64,000 nucleotides of DNA from Burkholderiaceae bacterium (GCA_913776825.1 CAJYPV010000027.1:186001-250000), one strand, 5' to 3'. Positions 51,328 through 61,734 are shown, counted from the stretch's first letter. Translations and numbers: made by a program. Notes: generated by a model from the sequence alone, not told the origin.

Positions 51328-52898
51328 GCGGCGCTCCGCGAGATCGGCTGGAACGAGGTCACGCGGGTGGCCGAGGCGGGCAAGGGTGCGTCCTCCCGCG
51401 TTTCCAGCCAGAAGCGCCGGATCAGGTTGGCGGCGACGCGGGTGCGGTAATGCGCGCTCGCCCGCAGGTCGGTGAGCGGCTGGAAGTCGTTGGACAGCGC
51501 CAGACCGGCGGCGGCCTGGGTGGCCTCGGTCCAGGCCTGTCCAAGAGCGGCGGCCTCCGCCTGCGCCGCGCGTTTGACGATGCCGGCCATGCCGCCGAAC
51601 ACGAATCGGGCATCGCGCACCACACCGTCGGCGATCCGGAGTTTGAGCACCGCGCAAACGGCGGAGATGTCGCTGTCGTAGCGCTTGGAGATCTTGTAGG
51701 CCCGCAGCAGCGGGGTGACGTGGGGCGTGCGATCGTCGGGCGCGTCGCCGGCCGCGGCCGCCCCGGCGGCGGGATCCGGCAAAGGCACCTCGATCGCCTC
51801 GATGAATTCGCCGGGCTGCAGCGCGTTCTTCATGTAGTCCAGATAGAAGGCCTCCAGCGGCAGCCGACGCGACTGTTGACCGCGGCGCAGCACGAGCTGC
51901 GCCTCCAGCGCGATCAGCGCGGGCGCGCCGTCGCCGATCGGGGAGCCATTGGCCAGATTGCCGCCCAGCGTGCCGGCATGTCGCACCGGCGGCGAGGCGA
52001 AACGCAGCCACAGCTCGCGCAGCGCGGGTTCGCGCGCCACCAGCGCCGCCCACGCGTCTTCGAGCGGCACGGCGGCGCCCAGGCGCAGCATCGTCGGCGT
52101 GGCCTCGATCTCACGCAGCGCCGCCACGCGGCCGGTCAGCAGCAGGTCGCCCAGTGGACGGTGCTGCTTGTTGACCCACAGCGCCACATCGGTCGCGCCG
52201 GCCACCATCCGCGCCTGCGGCAGGCGCTCGCGCAGCTCGGCCAGATCGTCCAGGCTCTGGGGCGCAAAGACATGCTGAGTCGACCCGTCCCAGTCGCGCG
52301 CGGCATGGTGCAGCGGGGCGTCTTCGCTCAGGCGGCGGAGCGCGGCCATGAGCGGCGCGCGGTCCAGCAACTGAGGCGGCGCATCGAACATGCGCTGCCC
52401 CGCATCCAGCAGCGGCCGGTAGCCGGTGCAACGGCACAGGTTGCCGGCGAGATCGTCCGCCAGTTGGGAGCGGCTGGGGCGCGTGCCGTCGGCGTGATGG
52501 CGCTCGTACAGCGCCTGCAGCGTCATGGTGAAGCCGGGCGTGCAGAAGCCGCATTGCGAGCCGTGGCAGTCGACCAGCGCCTGCTGCACCGGATGCAGCG
52601 CGCGGCTGTGGCCCAGGTCCTCCACCGTCAGCAGGGCCTGACCATCGAGCATCGGCAGGAACTGGATGCAGGCATTCACGTTGCGCAGCGACAGGTCCCG
52701 ACCGTCCGCCGACAGGCTGCCGACGACCACGGTGCAGGCGCCGCAGTCCCCCTCGGCGCAGCCTTCCTTGGTGCCGGTGCAGTGGGCGTGCTCCCGCAGG
52801 TATTGCAGCACCGTCGTGGTGGGCGGCAGATCCGACACCTCCTGCACGCGGCCTTGGTGAAAGAAGCGGATCGGACGCGGGCTGGAGGACACGGTCAT
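51324..52898 (-). CDS. xdhA: Xanthine dehydrogenase small (2Fe-2S/FAD) subunit XdhA
   Basis: 524 aa; CTGTKEGCAEGDCGACTVVVG, GSQCGFCTPGF, NLCRCTGYRPLLDAG, FAD domain. Confidence 0.93.
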   Translation of the reverse strand: MTVSSSPRPIRFFHQGRVQEVSDLPPTTTVLQYLREHAHCTGTKEGCAEGDCGACTVVVGSLSADGRDLSLRNVNACIQFLPMLDGQALLTVEDLGHSRALHPVQQALVDCHGSQCGFCTPGFTMTLQALYERHHADGTRPSRSQLADDLAGNLCRCTGYRPLLDAGQRMFDAPPQLLDRAPLMAALRRLSEDAPLHHAARDWDGSTQHVFAPQSLDDLAELRERLPQARMVAGATDVALWVNKQHRPLGDLLLTGRVAALREIEATPTMLRLGAAVPLEDAWAALVAREPALRELWLRFASPPVRHAGTLGGNLANGSPIGDGAPALIALEAQLVLRRGQQSRRLPLEAFYLDYMKNALQPGEFIEAIEVPLPDPAAGAAAAGDAPDDRTPHVTPLLRAYKISKRYDSDISAVCAVLKLRIADGVVRDARFVFGGMAGIVKRAAQAEAAALGQAWTEATQAAAGLALSNDFQPLTDLRASAHYRTRVAANLIRRFWLETREDAPLPASATRVTSFQPISRSAA

Positions 52899-53049
52899 GA
52901 CGGACGTCGGCTGAGAAGGCGCAAAAGCGCGTGGCGAGGGCCAGGCCGGGCGATCCGAAGTCGATGGGAACGCGCGGTGCGCTGGAAACCCAACCCGAGT
53001 GTGGCCGGTGAAGGCAATCGCCTGAAACGGTAACCCTGCGGCTCCGCAT

Positions 53050-53073
53050 GGTTATACGATGTGCCACATAACC
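53050..53073. promoter_or_regulatory. Inverted repeat GGTTAT-N12-ATAACC in xdhA/LysR divergent region
   Basis: GGTTATACGATGTGCCACATAACC, 18-41 nt upstream of the LysR start; compatible with an LTTR operator. Confidence 0.5.
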
Positions 53074-53090
53074 TATATAAGCCATTGAAT

Positions 53091-54077
53091 ATGTCGAAAC
53101 CATTCAACTTCGACAAGATCGAACTCCAATTGGTGCGGGTGCTGCAGTCCTTGATTCTTGAGCGCAGTGTGTCGAGGGCCGCGATGCGGCTCGGCAGTAC
53201 GCAGCCCGCGGTGAGCGTGCAGCTGCGGCGTCTGCGCGCGCTCACCGGCGATCCGCTGCTGGTGCGCAGCGGCGGCGGCATGACGCCGACCTCCACCGCC
53301 CTGGAATTGCTGGCGCCCGCCGAGCGCTTGCTGCGCGAAGCCGATGAGCTTTTCGGCAGCCGGCTGCGGCGCAGCGGCTTCGATCCGGCGACCGCCACGC
53401 TGCGCTACCGGATCGCGGCCAGCGACTACCTCGATCCGCTGTTCCTGCCGCAACTGGTGGCGCGCCTGCAGCGGCTGGCGCCGGGCGTGCAGCTCGACCT
53501 GCAGCCGCTGACGGCGGATTACGACTACCGCGCCTCGCTCGCTCGGGGCGAAGTGGATCTGGTCATCGGCAACTGGCTGGAGCCGCCCGGTGAGCTGCAC
53601 ATGGGCCGTCTGCTGAGCGACGAGGTGGTCTGTCTGGTGAGCGATCAGCATCCGGCCGCCCGCATGTCCGCGCGGGCCTGGACCCAGGAGCGCTACCTGG
53701 ATTGCCAGCATCTGGCCCCGATGCCGCTCAGCCCGGGTCAGCCCGGCGTGATCGAGCAGCATCTGGCCTCGATCGGATTGCAGCGCCGCGTCGCGGTGCG
53801 CTGCGCCCATTTCAGCCAGTTGCCGTCCATGGTGGCGCGCAGCCTGCTGGTGCTGACCACCGGCCGGCTGTTCTGCCGCCGCTATCTGGACCGCCTGCCG
53901 GTGACCATCCTGCGGTGTCCGGTTGCCTTTCCGTCCATGACCTATTACCAGCTCTGGCACGACCTCAGCCATGCGAGCGCGCCGCTGCGCTGGCTGCGCG
54001 AGCAAGTGCGGGAAGTGGCCCGCGAGCTGGTCAAACCCGCCGACGACCTCACCGGGTCGCCAGCGCTTTCCGAATGA
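53091..54077 (+). CDS. LysR-family transcriptional regulator
   Basis: MSKPFNFDKIELQLVRVLQSLILERSVSRAAMRLGSTQPAVSVQLRRLRALTGDPLLVRSGGGMTPT. Confidence 0.9.
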   Translation: MSKPFNFDKIELQLVRVLQSLILERSVSRAAMRLGSTQPAVSVQLRRLRALTGDPLLVRSGGGMTPTSTALELLAPAERLLREADELFGSRLRRSGFDPATATLRYRIAASDYLDPLFLPQLVARLQRLAPGVQLDLQPLTADYDYRASLARGEVDLVIGNWLEPPGELHMGRLLSDEVVCLVSDQHPAARMSARAWTQERYLDCQHLAPMPLSPGQPGVIEQHLASIGLQRRVAVRCAHFSQLPSMVARSLLVLTTGRLFCRRYLDRLPVTILRCPVAFPSMTYYQLWHDLSHASAPLRWLREQVREVARELVKPADDLTGSPALSE

Positions 54078-55477
54078 CGATGACTGCTTCTCCTGTGACC
54101 TCGGCCGCGTGCGCGACGCCGATGCCTGCTGCGGCGCCCGCCGCGTCCACCGCGCCCACCGCGTCCACTGCCGCCGGCGGCGGTGCGGCGGACCGACTCG
54201 CCCTCAAGGGCGATCTGCTGGACTTCACCGCCGCGCCCGACTGGGCTCGGGTGGACGACCCGGCGGTGCGTTTCCGTCCCGACCACTGGCTGCTGATCGA
54301 GCAGGGACGCATCGTCGGCGCGCAGCCGACCGATCCGGGGGAGGGCTGGCAGCGGCACGACCACAGCGGCCGGCTGATCCTGCCCGGCTTCGTGGACACC
54401 CATGTCCACAGTCCGCAACTGGATGTGATTGCCTCCTACGGCACCGAGCTGCTGGATTGGCTCAACACCTACACCTTCCCCGCCGAGCGCCGCTATCAGG
54501 ATCCCGCGGTGGCCCAGGAAGGCGCCGCGCGCTTCCTCGATGCGCTGCTGGCGCACGGCACCACCGCCGCCGTGGTGTATCCGACGGTGCACAAGGGCTC
54601 GGCCGACGCGCTCTTCGACGCCGCCGCAGCCCGCGGCATGCGGCTGATCACCGGCAAGATCCTGATGGATCGCCATGCGCCGGACGGCCTGCGCGATGAC
54701 GTGGTCCAGGCCGAGCGCGACTGTCTGGACCTGATCGCCCGCCACCATCAGCGCGAGCGGCTGGCCTATGCGGTCACCGTGCGGTTCGCGCCGACCAGCA
54801 CGCCGGAGCAACTGGCCATGGCCGGCGCCTTGTGCCGCGCCGACGCGTCGCTCTACATGCAGACCCATGTGGCCGAGAACCGCAGCGAGGTCGAGTGGGT
54901 GGCGCGGCTCTTCCCGCAGGCGCGCAGCTATCTGGATGTCTATGACCAGGTCGGCCTGCTGCATCCGCGCGCGGTGCTGGCGCACGGCATCTGGCTGGAC
55001 GTCACCGACCGCGCGGTGCTGGCGCGCACCGGCGCCCAGATCGCGCATTGCCCGTCCTCCAACCTGTTCCTCGGCAGCGGCCTGTTCGATTGGGCCGCCC
55101 ATCGGGCTGCGGGCGTGGCGGTCAGCGTGGCCAGCGATGTGGGCGGCGGCACCTCGCTGTCGACGCAGCGCACCCTGTCCGACGGCTACAAGGTGCAGGC
55201 GCTGCAGGGTCAACGGCTGACCGCCTGGAGCGGTCTGCATGCCGCCACGCGCGGTGCCGCCGAGGCGCTGGATCTGGCCGGCGAGCTGGGGCATTTCGAT
55301 CCGGGCACGATGGCGGATGTCTGCATCTGGGATTGGGCGAGCGGCTCGGTGGCGCAGCACCGGATGGCGCTGGTGCGCGAGCTGCATGAGCGTGTCTTCG
55401 CCTGGATGACGCTCTCCGATGAGCGCAACCTGGTCGCGAGCTACGTGGCCGGGGTGCCGCGGTTTCAGCGCGGCTGA
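54074..55477 (+). CDS. guaD: Guanine deaminase
   Basis: LILPGFVDTHVHSPQLDVIASYGTELLDWLNTYTFPAERRYQDP, TQTHVAENRSEVEWV-type motif (MQTHVAENRSEVEWV); xdh context; ATGA overlap with lysR. Confidence 0.92.
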   Translation: MTMTASPVTSAACATPMPAAAPAASTAPTASTAAGGGAADRLALKGDLLDFTAAPDWARVDDPAVRFRPDHWLLIEQGRIVGAQPTDPGEGWQRHDHSGRLILPGFVDTHVHSPQLDVIASYGTELLDWLNTYTFPAERRYQDPAVAQEGAARFLDALLAHGTTAAVVYPTVHKGSADALFDAAAARGMRLITGKILMDRHAPDGLRDDVVQAERDCLDLIARHHQRERLAYAVTVRFAPTSTPEQLAMAGALCRADASLYMQTHVAENRSEVEWVARLFPQARSYLDVYDQVGLLHPRAVLAHGIWLDVTDRAVLARTGAQIAHCPSSNLFLGSGLFDWAAHRAAGVAVSVASDVGGGTSLSTQRTLSDGYKVQALQGQRLTAWSGLHAATRGAAEALDLAGELGHFDPGTMADVCIWDWASGSVAQHRMALVRELHERVFAWMTLSDERNLVASYVAGVPRFQRG

Positions 55478-55667
55478 AGGATCGTCGGCTCAATCGACGC
55501 TGGGGCACTGCGGCGCGACGGGCCATCGGCTGATCGCGACGTTGAGGCGGCGCGCCTGGCGACTGGTCCGTCCTGATCGACGGCCTGTCGCGCTCGGGGT
55601 GGGCAACACCTGCCCCCGGTTCTATAGTGGTCGTCGCCGGTGCCCACCGGCCCATCAAGGAGAGGTG

Positions 55668-57686
55668 ATGACGACCACACGAGCCGGACTCGGCCAGCCC
55701 CGCGCGGGCCTGATGAATCCAATCGGACGCCTGGCAGCGAGCTGCCTGGGCCTGGGAGCGGCGCTGCTGCTGACGGCGCTGCCGGCGAGCGCAGCCCCGG
55801 CGGCAGCGGCCGCCAAGCCGACGACGCTGCGGGCGTTGCGCCCGGCCCAGCCCGCGTCGGCGCCGGCGCGTCCGGCCAAGCGCTACACCATCGAGCAATT
55901 CATGGCGACGACGGCGGTGTCCGGTGCGTCGTTCTCCGCCGATGAGCGGCGCATCCTGTTCAGCAGCAATGCCAGCGGCATCTTCAATGTCTACAGCGTG
56001 TCGGTGGACGGCGGCGAACCCGTCGCGCTGACCAGCTCCAAGACCGACAGCCACTATGCGGTCGGCTACTTCCGCCACGACGACCGGGTGCTCTACACCC
56101 GCGACCAGGGCGGCAATGAGCAGAACCATCTCTATGTGCGTGAGCTCGACGGCACCGAGCGGGACCTGACGCCGGGCGACAAGCTCAAGGCCCAGTTCCT
56201 CGACTGGCAGGACGATGGCCAGTCGTTCTATGTCTCGACCAACGAGCGCGATCCGCGCTACTTCGATCTCTATCGCTACGACGCGAAGACCTATGCGCGC
56301 ACGCTGGTCTACAAGAACGACACCGGTCTGTCGATCGAGGACATCAGCGGCAATGGCCAATGGATCGCGCTGGGTCGCACCACCACCACCTCGGACACCG
56401 ATGTGATGTTGCACAACGTCGAGACCGGCCAGACCAAGCATGTGACGCCGCATCAGGGCGTGGCCGCCTACTCGGCCGCGACCTTCGACCCGGCGGGCCG
56501 CCGTCTGCTGATGCGCACCAACGATGGCACCGAGTTCACCCGTCTGGTGGCCTACGACCTGAGCACCGGCCAGACCACCGAAGTCGAGAAGGCGGATTGG
56601 GACATCGCCTACAGCATGTATTCCCGCGATGGCCGTTACCGGGTCACCGGCATCAATGCGGACGCCACGCTCACCTTGCGCATCGTGCAGACGGCCGATG
56701 GCAAGCCGGTGGCGCTGCCCGCACTGCCTGGGGGTGAAGTGCGCGGCTTGAGCTTCTCCCGCACCAGCGCGCGCATGGCCTTCTATCTGAATGGGGACCG
56801 CTCGCCGAGCAACCTCTATGTCTATGACTTCGGCACCGGCCGGGTCAAGCAGCTGACCCGCTCGCTGTCCAAGGACATCGATCCGGAGGAACTGGTCGAA
56901 GGGCGCATCGTGCGCTTCAAGTCCTTCGATGGCCTGGTCATCCCGTCGGTCTACTACCAGCCCAAGGAAGCCTCGCCGACCCACAAGGTGCCGGCGGTGC
57001 TGTTCGTGCATGGCGGCCCGGGCGGCCAGACCATGCGTGGCTATTCGGCGCTGATGCAGTACCTGGCCAACCACGGCTATGCGGTGCTGGGCATCAACAA
57101 CCGTGGCAGCGCCGGCTATGGCAAGAGCTTCTTCGCCGCCGATGACGGCAAGCATGGCCGCGAGCCGCTGTGGGATTGCATCGAAGCGAAGACCTGGCTG
57201 GCCTCGACCGGCGTGATCGATCACGAGCGCATCGGCATCATGGGCGGCAGCTATGGCGGCTACATGACGCTGGCGGCGATGGCGTTCCGGCCGGAGGCGT
57301 TCAAGGTCGGCATCGACATCTTCGGCGTCTCCAACTGGCTGCGCACGCTGGAATCGATCCCGCCCTATTGGGAGTCCTTCCGCCAGGCGCTCTATCAGGA
57401 GATCGGTGATCCGGTGAAGGAAAAGGACCGGCTGATCGCCAGCTCGCCGCTCTTCCATGCCAGCGAGATCCGCAAGCCCTTGATGGTGATCCAGGGCAAG
57501 AACGATCCGCGCGTGATCCAGCCCGAGAGCGATGAGATCGTGGCCGCGGTCAAGAAGAATGGCGTGCCGGTCGACTACCTGGTCTTCGACGACGAGGGCC
57601 ATGGCTTCTCCAAGAAGAAGAACCAGATCGAGGCCAACCGCCGCATGCTGGAGTTTCTGGACAAATACCTGAAGCCCGGCCTGTGA
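55668..57686 (+). CDS. S9-family (prolyl oligopeptidase-type) secreted peptidase
   Basis: 672 aa; signal peptide, beta-propeller, catalytic GGSYGGYMTLAAMAF, DDEGHGF. Confidence 0.9.
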   Translation: MTTTRAGLGQPRAGLMNPIGRLAASCLGLGAALLLTALPASAAPAAAAAKPTTLRALRPAQPASAPARPAKRYTIEQFMATTAVSGASFSADERRILFSSNASGIFNVYSVSVDGGEPVALTSSKTDSHYAVGYFRHDDRVLYTRDQGGNEQNHLYVRELDGTERDLTPGDKLKAQFLDWQDDGQSFYVSTNERDPRYFDLYRYDAKTYARTLVYKNDTGLSIEDISGNGQWIALGRTTTTSDTDVMLHNVETGQTKHVTPHQGVAAYSAATFDPAGRRLLMRTNDGTEFTRLVAYDLSTGQTTEVEKADWDIAYSMYSRDGRYRVTGINADATLTLRIVQTADGKPVALPALPGGEVRGLSFSRTSARMAFYLNGDRSPSNLYVYDFGTGRVKQLTRSLSKDIDPEELVEGRIVRFKSFDGLVIPSVYYQPKEASPTHKVPAVLFVHGGPGGQTMRGYSALMQYLANHGYAVLGINNRGSAGYGKSFFAADDGKHGREPLWDCIEAKTWLASTGVIDHERIGIMGGSYGGYMTLAAMAFRPEAFKVGIDIFGVSNWLRTLESIPPYWESFRQALYQEIGDPVKEKDRLIASSPLFHASEIRKPLMVIQGKNDPRVIQPESDEIVAAVKKNGVPVDYLVFDDEGHGFSKKKNQIEANRRMLEFLDKYLKPGL

Positions 57687-57719
57687 GCCAGCCCCCGCTC
57701 GCGGGGCGCAGCTGAGACA

Positions 57720-57749
57720 CGACGCCGAGCGCTGAGCGACTCGGCGTCG
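57720..57749. terminator. Hairpin downstream of S9 peptidase
   Basis: CGACGCCGAG cgctgagcga CTCGGCGTCG; no T-tract. Confidence 0.4.
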
Positions 57750-58208
57750 TCGCTTCTGCGCCCGCGCAGCGCGGCCGACGACCAGGCTGATCGAGACGAC
57801 GGCGGTCGTGGATGCCCACGGCGCGCATGTCCGCGCGCAAAGCCATGTTTCCAGCGCCTACGCATGTGCGCCCATCTGTAACGCCTGCCAGCACGGGCCA
57901 CCGGAGCGCGGCCGCGTGGCGCGCCCAGCCGCCGGTTTCGCACCGGCTGCGCGTCTCCGGAAGGTCCATGCGCGGGGGGACGGTGCTGCGCGCTCCTGGC
58001 GTGCCGTGACCCGACCGCGCCTGACATCGTTGTCAAACGGCCGACCCGACATCGCCCATCGCCCGAATCCGGAGCGTCCGTCAATTCCTGCACAGGTTGC
58101 ACTGCTTACAGCCTGTTGCCGCGGTCCTCGCCAGGCGCTGCACGATGCATCCCTGCCCAGACGTGAGACACCTGGGTCCATCTGTTCTTGAAGAGGGGGA
58201 TTTCAGTC

Positions 58209-58610
58209 ATGCGATTCGAAGGTACGTTGGACAGCTGGTATGCCGAGCGCGGTCATGGTTTGGTCGCTCCGGAACAAGGCGGCGAACCGCTGTTCGTTCA
58301 CGTGTCCGCTTTCCCGATGGACGGTCAGCCGCCCAACGAAGGGGAGCGTGTGAGTTTCGAGGTTGTTGCAAAGAGTGACGGCAGCAAGCAGGCCGTCCGT
58401 TTGCAGCGCCTGAGTCCGTTCCGGGTGCCGGCGCAATTGCGCGCACCTCGCACGGCATCCCGCCCGCGTCCGATCGCCAAGCGGCGTCGGGTGTCGGCGC
58501 TGATGTGGGTGGTGATGGGCGTGCTGGCGTTGGGCTTCGGTGCCACGCTGTGGCCGCCGTCGGCCGACCCGCTGATGGCGCAACGCGTCAGCGCCACCGC
58601 CACGCGCTGA
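58209..58610 (+). CDS. Cold-shock-domain protein with C-terminal transmembrane helix
   Basis: 133 aa MRFEGTLDSWYAERGHGLVAPEQGGEPLFVHVSAFPMDGQPPNEGERVSFEVV...RRRVSALMWVVMGVLALGFGATLWPPSADP. Confidence 0.75.
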   Translation: MRFEGTLDSWYAERGHGLVAPEQGGEPLFVHVSAFPMDGQPPNEGERVSFEVVAKSDGSKQAVRLQRLSPFRVPAQLRAPRTASRPRPIAKRRRVSALMWVVMGVLALGFGATLWPPSADPLMAQRVSATATR

Positions 58611-58698
58611 GCCGGGCGTCGATCGATCCGGCGGCTGCTGCATCGGCAGCCGCATTGATTTCGTGGGGGACCGGCGCTGGCGCCCGGTCCCGTCGCCG

Positions 58699-58756
58699 AA
58701 GCGGCGGGTGTCGTCACCCACCGCTTTTTTCGGGCCACCCTCGGGTGGCCTTTTTT
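58699..58756 (+). terminator. Two tandem rho-independent terminators
   Basis: AGCGGCGGGTGTCGTCACCCACCGCTTTTTT and GGGCCACCCTCGGGTGGCCTTTTTT, both stem plus T6. Confidence 0.75.
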
Positions 58757-58771
58757 ACGTCCGCGCGGCGC

Positions 58772-61159
58772 TCAGATCTTCATTTCCAGCCGCACCTGCC
58801 AGACGGTGAAGCTGCGGCCGGTGCTGTCCGCCAGCACGATCCGGTCCGGGCTGGTCGACACGCTGCCGTTGCCGTAGGTCAGCGGCGCCAGGTTGCTGGC
58901 GGAGACCCGCAGCGCCACGGCCGGCGAGAAGGTCCACATCGCCGACAGGTCCAGCACCCGCTTCTTGTCGATGTCCGCCAGCACCTGCGGGCTTTGCTGC
59001 AGCAGGTTGGTCGGCGTGTAGTTGAGCGACGCGCCGAGCGTCAGCGGCAGGCTGCGCAGGCGGTAGTCCGCACCCAGGTTGGCGGTGTAGCGCGGCTGTT
59101 GGTCCAGCTTGTTGTTCGGGCCGGGAATGCCGTCCACCGAGGAATCGAACACCGACAGATTGCTGCGCAGGTTGATCGGCAGCGCGTCGGTCCAGTATTC
59201 ATCCAGCCGGAACTTCGCCTCCAGCTCCACGCCGTAGGTGGTGGCATTGCCGATGTTGCGCGGGCGGACCACATAGCGCTGCACCGGCGCATAGGGCACG
59301 CTCTCCAGCACGGCCTGGCTGCGGATGAGATCGGTGATGCGGCGATAGAACAGATTGGCGCTCAGCAGGCCGCCTTTGGACAGGTATTTCTCATAGCCGA
59401 TCTCCACCCCGGTGGCCATCTCCGGCTTCAGCCCGGGATTGCCCATGCGGTCGGGCGAATCCAGGGTGTTGGTGGTGCAGGGCAGGGTGGGGTCGTCGCA
59501 GGGATAGCGGTTGCTGATGCTGAGCCGGCCCACCACATCATTCAGATTGGGCGACCGATAGCTGCGGGTCAGGCTGGCCCGGATCTGCTCACGGCTTTTC
59601 GGATCCAGCTTGTAGACGCCATGCAGCAGCGGCGTCACCACATGCGAGGTGTTCGTGACCGGTCCCTGGTTGTTGCGGCTTTCGGTCTCGATGCCTTCCC
59701 AGCGCAGCCCGGCATAGAAGCCCCACTGCGGCCCCACGCTCCATTCGTCCTGCGCGTAGGCGGCGAAGCGGCGCGTCGATGCAGTGACGTTGTCGCCGAA
59801 GTCGGCCAGGTAGCTGCAATTGCGCGCGGGTTGCGCGGCATCGTAGGACTGGGCGCAGAGCCGGTCCTGGCGGCGGGAGGTGCCTTCGCCCTCCAGGCCC
59901 GCGACCAGGTTGTGCTCGTTGTCCATCTGGTGCGTCAGCTTGGAATTGAAGCTCCAGGAGGTGTCGCGGCTCCGGGTGTCGTCGTCCTGGGTGCGGTAGA
60001 ACGCGCCGTCGGTGGTCTCCAGGCGGTGGCTGTCGCTGGACATGGTCATCCGGCCCAGTCCCACGCGCGTTTCCAGCCGCGATTTCTCGTTCAGCCGCTT
60101 GTTCCACTGCAGATTCAGCCGAGCCATGGTGGCGCGGTTGTGGTTGTCGGTGCTGGCGTCGGTGTAGCGCAGGCGATCCAGGTCGCCTTCCGGCAGCTCC
60201 GGGGTCTGGATCTGGTTGAAGCGGCTGGTGCCGTTGCCGCGGTTGACCATGACGAAGGGCTGGATCGCCAAGGTGTCCGCCGCGCCCAGCTTGAGCTGCA
60301 GCCGACCGGTGAGGTTCAGCGATTTGCGCTCATCGCCGCTCTGGCCGAGCCCGGTCAGGCGGGTCTCGCGGATGACGTTGCCCGAGTCATCCAGCAGTTG
60401 CGTCAGCGAACGGTTGTGGATGTCGTCGAGCCGCTTGTGCTGCATCGCATTGACGGTGACGTTGTAGGCATTGCCCTCGTCGTCCAGCTTGTCATTGCGG
60501 GTCCAGCTCAGGCTGGGCGTGACATGGTCGCGCTCGATCGTGGTGGCCAGCCGGACTTCATTCAGCCGCCGCTGCAGCGCCTCGCGCAGCACGACGTTGA
60601 TGGTGCCGGCGATGGCCCGTGCGCCGAACTCGGCGGTCGGCGCCCGCATGACTTCGATGCGCTCGATCTGCTCGGGCGGGAGCTCGTCCAGCGAGAAGCC
60701 CGGCGGCATGCGCTCACCGTTGACCAGGATCTGGGTATAGCCGCCGCCCATGCCGCGCATGCGGACTTCGCCGCCACGCCCGGGTCGGCCGCCGGTGGTG
60801 ACGCCGGGCAGGCGCTTGAGCACCTCGCCGATGGTGCTGTCGCCATAGCGCTCGATTTCCTCGCGACCGATGATGATCTTGGACGCGGTCGAGGCACGGC
60901 GCTGATCGTCATCCCGCGAGGTGCCCTGGATCTCGACACGGTCCAGCTTCTGCGGATCGTTGGCCGGTCGCGTGGTGGGGGTGGCGTCGGGTCGTGTGCG
61001 GGGCGCTGGAGTCGCAGCTGGGGTGGCGGCCGGATTGGCGGCCGCCGGGCGAGCCGCAGGCGGGTTGTCCTGCGGGGCAGGCGCTGGCGACGGCGCAGTT
61101 TGCGCGCTGGCAGCGGTGCCTAGCGCCAGCATCAGCGAGAAGGCCAGCGGATGGCGCAT
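58772..61159 (-). CDS. TonB-dependent receptor
   Basis: about 795 aa from MRHPLAFSLMLALGTAASAQ; plug STASKIIIGREEIERYGDSTIGEVLKRLPGVTTGGRPGRGGEVRMRGMGGGYTQILVNGERMPPGFSLDELPPEQIERIEVMRAPTAEFGARAIAGTINVVLREAL; C-terminal VRLEMKI. Confidence 0.85.
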   Translation of the reverse strand: MRHPLAFSLMLALGTAASAQTAPSPAPAPQDNPPAARPAAANPAATPAATPAPRTRPDATPTTRPANDPQKLDRVEIQGTSRDDDQRRASTASKIIIGREEIERYGDSTIGEVLKRLPGVTTGGRPGRGGEVRMRGMGGGYTQILVNGERMPPGFSLDELPPEQIERIEVMRAPTAEFGARAIAGTINVVLREALQRRLNEVRLATTIERDHVTPSLSWTRNDKLDDEGNAYNVTVNAMQHKRLDDIHNRSLTQLLDDSGNVIRETRLTGLGQSGDERKSLNLTGRLQLKLGAADTLAIQPFVMVNRGNGTSRFNQIQTPELPEGDLDRLRYTDASTDNHNRATMARLNLQWNKRLNEKSRLETRVGLGRMTMSSDSHRLETTDGAFYRTQDDDTRSRDTSWSFNSKLTHQMDNEHNLVAGLEGEGTSRRQDRLCAQSYDAAQPARNCSYLADFGDNVTASTRRFAAYAQDEWSVGPQWGFYAGLRWEGIETESRNNQGPVTNTSHVVTPLLHGVYKLDPKSREQIRASLTRSYRSPNLNDVVGRLSISNRYPCDDPTLPCTTNTLDSPDRMGNPGLKPEMATGVEIGYEKYLSKGGLLSANLFYRRITDLIRSQAVLESVPYAPVQRYVVRPRNIGNATTYGVELEAKFRLDEYWTDALPINLRSNLSVFDSSVDGIPGPNNKLDQQPRYTANLGADYRLRSLPLTLGASLNYTPTNLLQQSPQVLADIDKKRVLDLSAMWTFSPAVALRVSASNLAPLTYGNGSVSTSPDRIVLADSTGRSFTVWQVRLEMKI

Positions 61160-61708
61160 CAAGCGGCTGGGCTCGACGCGTGAGGTGGCGCGGGTGGAGG
61201 ACACCGGCGAAGAAACGGAGCAGGAGCGGGGAAGGCGGCGGGTGCGTGTCATCGTGAGGCCAATGGCAAGGCAAGCGCGGCAGGACTTGGCGGGGAAGCG
61301 GGCGTCACCGGTGCGGCTGCGGCCGATGGATGGGCCCGCGCTTCCCGGGGGGCTGGGACGCGGCGCGGAGAGGGGAATGAGGTCCGATTGGAAACGGCTC
61401 GCAGGATCGCATGGCCCCCTGCGCGGTGCCGTCCGGCTGGCCGGACTTTCATCGTTCTTTACATGGTCTGATGGGCCGGCGCGACGGTGCGCTCGGGACA
61501 AACCCTGACGCTTGCTCGTGATTCCCGAAGCGCAGCTTCGGAAGGTCCGCTGACGCGTCTTCCAGCGTGTTTCCCCTCGCGTTTCTCCTCGCGTTTCCCC
61601 TCGCGCTTGCCATCGCGCTGACTGCTCGGTGGATTCGCTGTGCCGGCGCCGCGCACGCGCGATCGCCGACCAGCGTCCCGCGCGCCATCGAGCCACGTGC
61701 TGGACATG

Positions 61709-61734
61709 AAAAAAGCCACCGCGCAGGGTGGCTT
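61709..61734 (-). terminator. Rho-independent terminator oriented on the minus strand
   Basis: Minus strand: AAGCCACCCTGCGCGGTGGCTTTTTTCATG. Confidence 0.7.

Noticed and set aside
55122-57602. 826-aa minus ORF antisense to the S9 peptidase
   Set aside because: Artefactual composition; the S9 catalytic motifs on the plus strand are unambiguous.
58505-61123. 872-aa plus ORF antisense to the third TonB receptor
   Set aside because: GC-bias mirror ORF with no recognisable domain.
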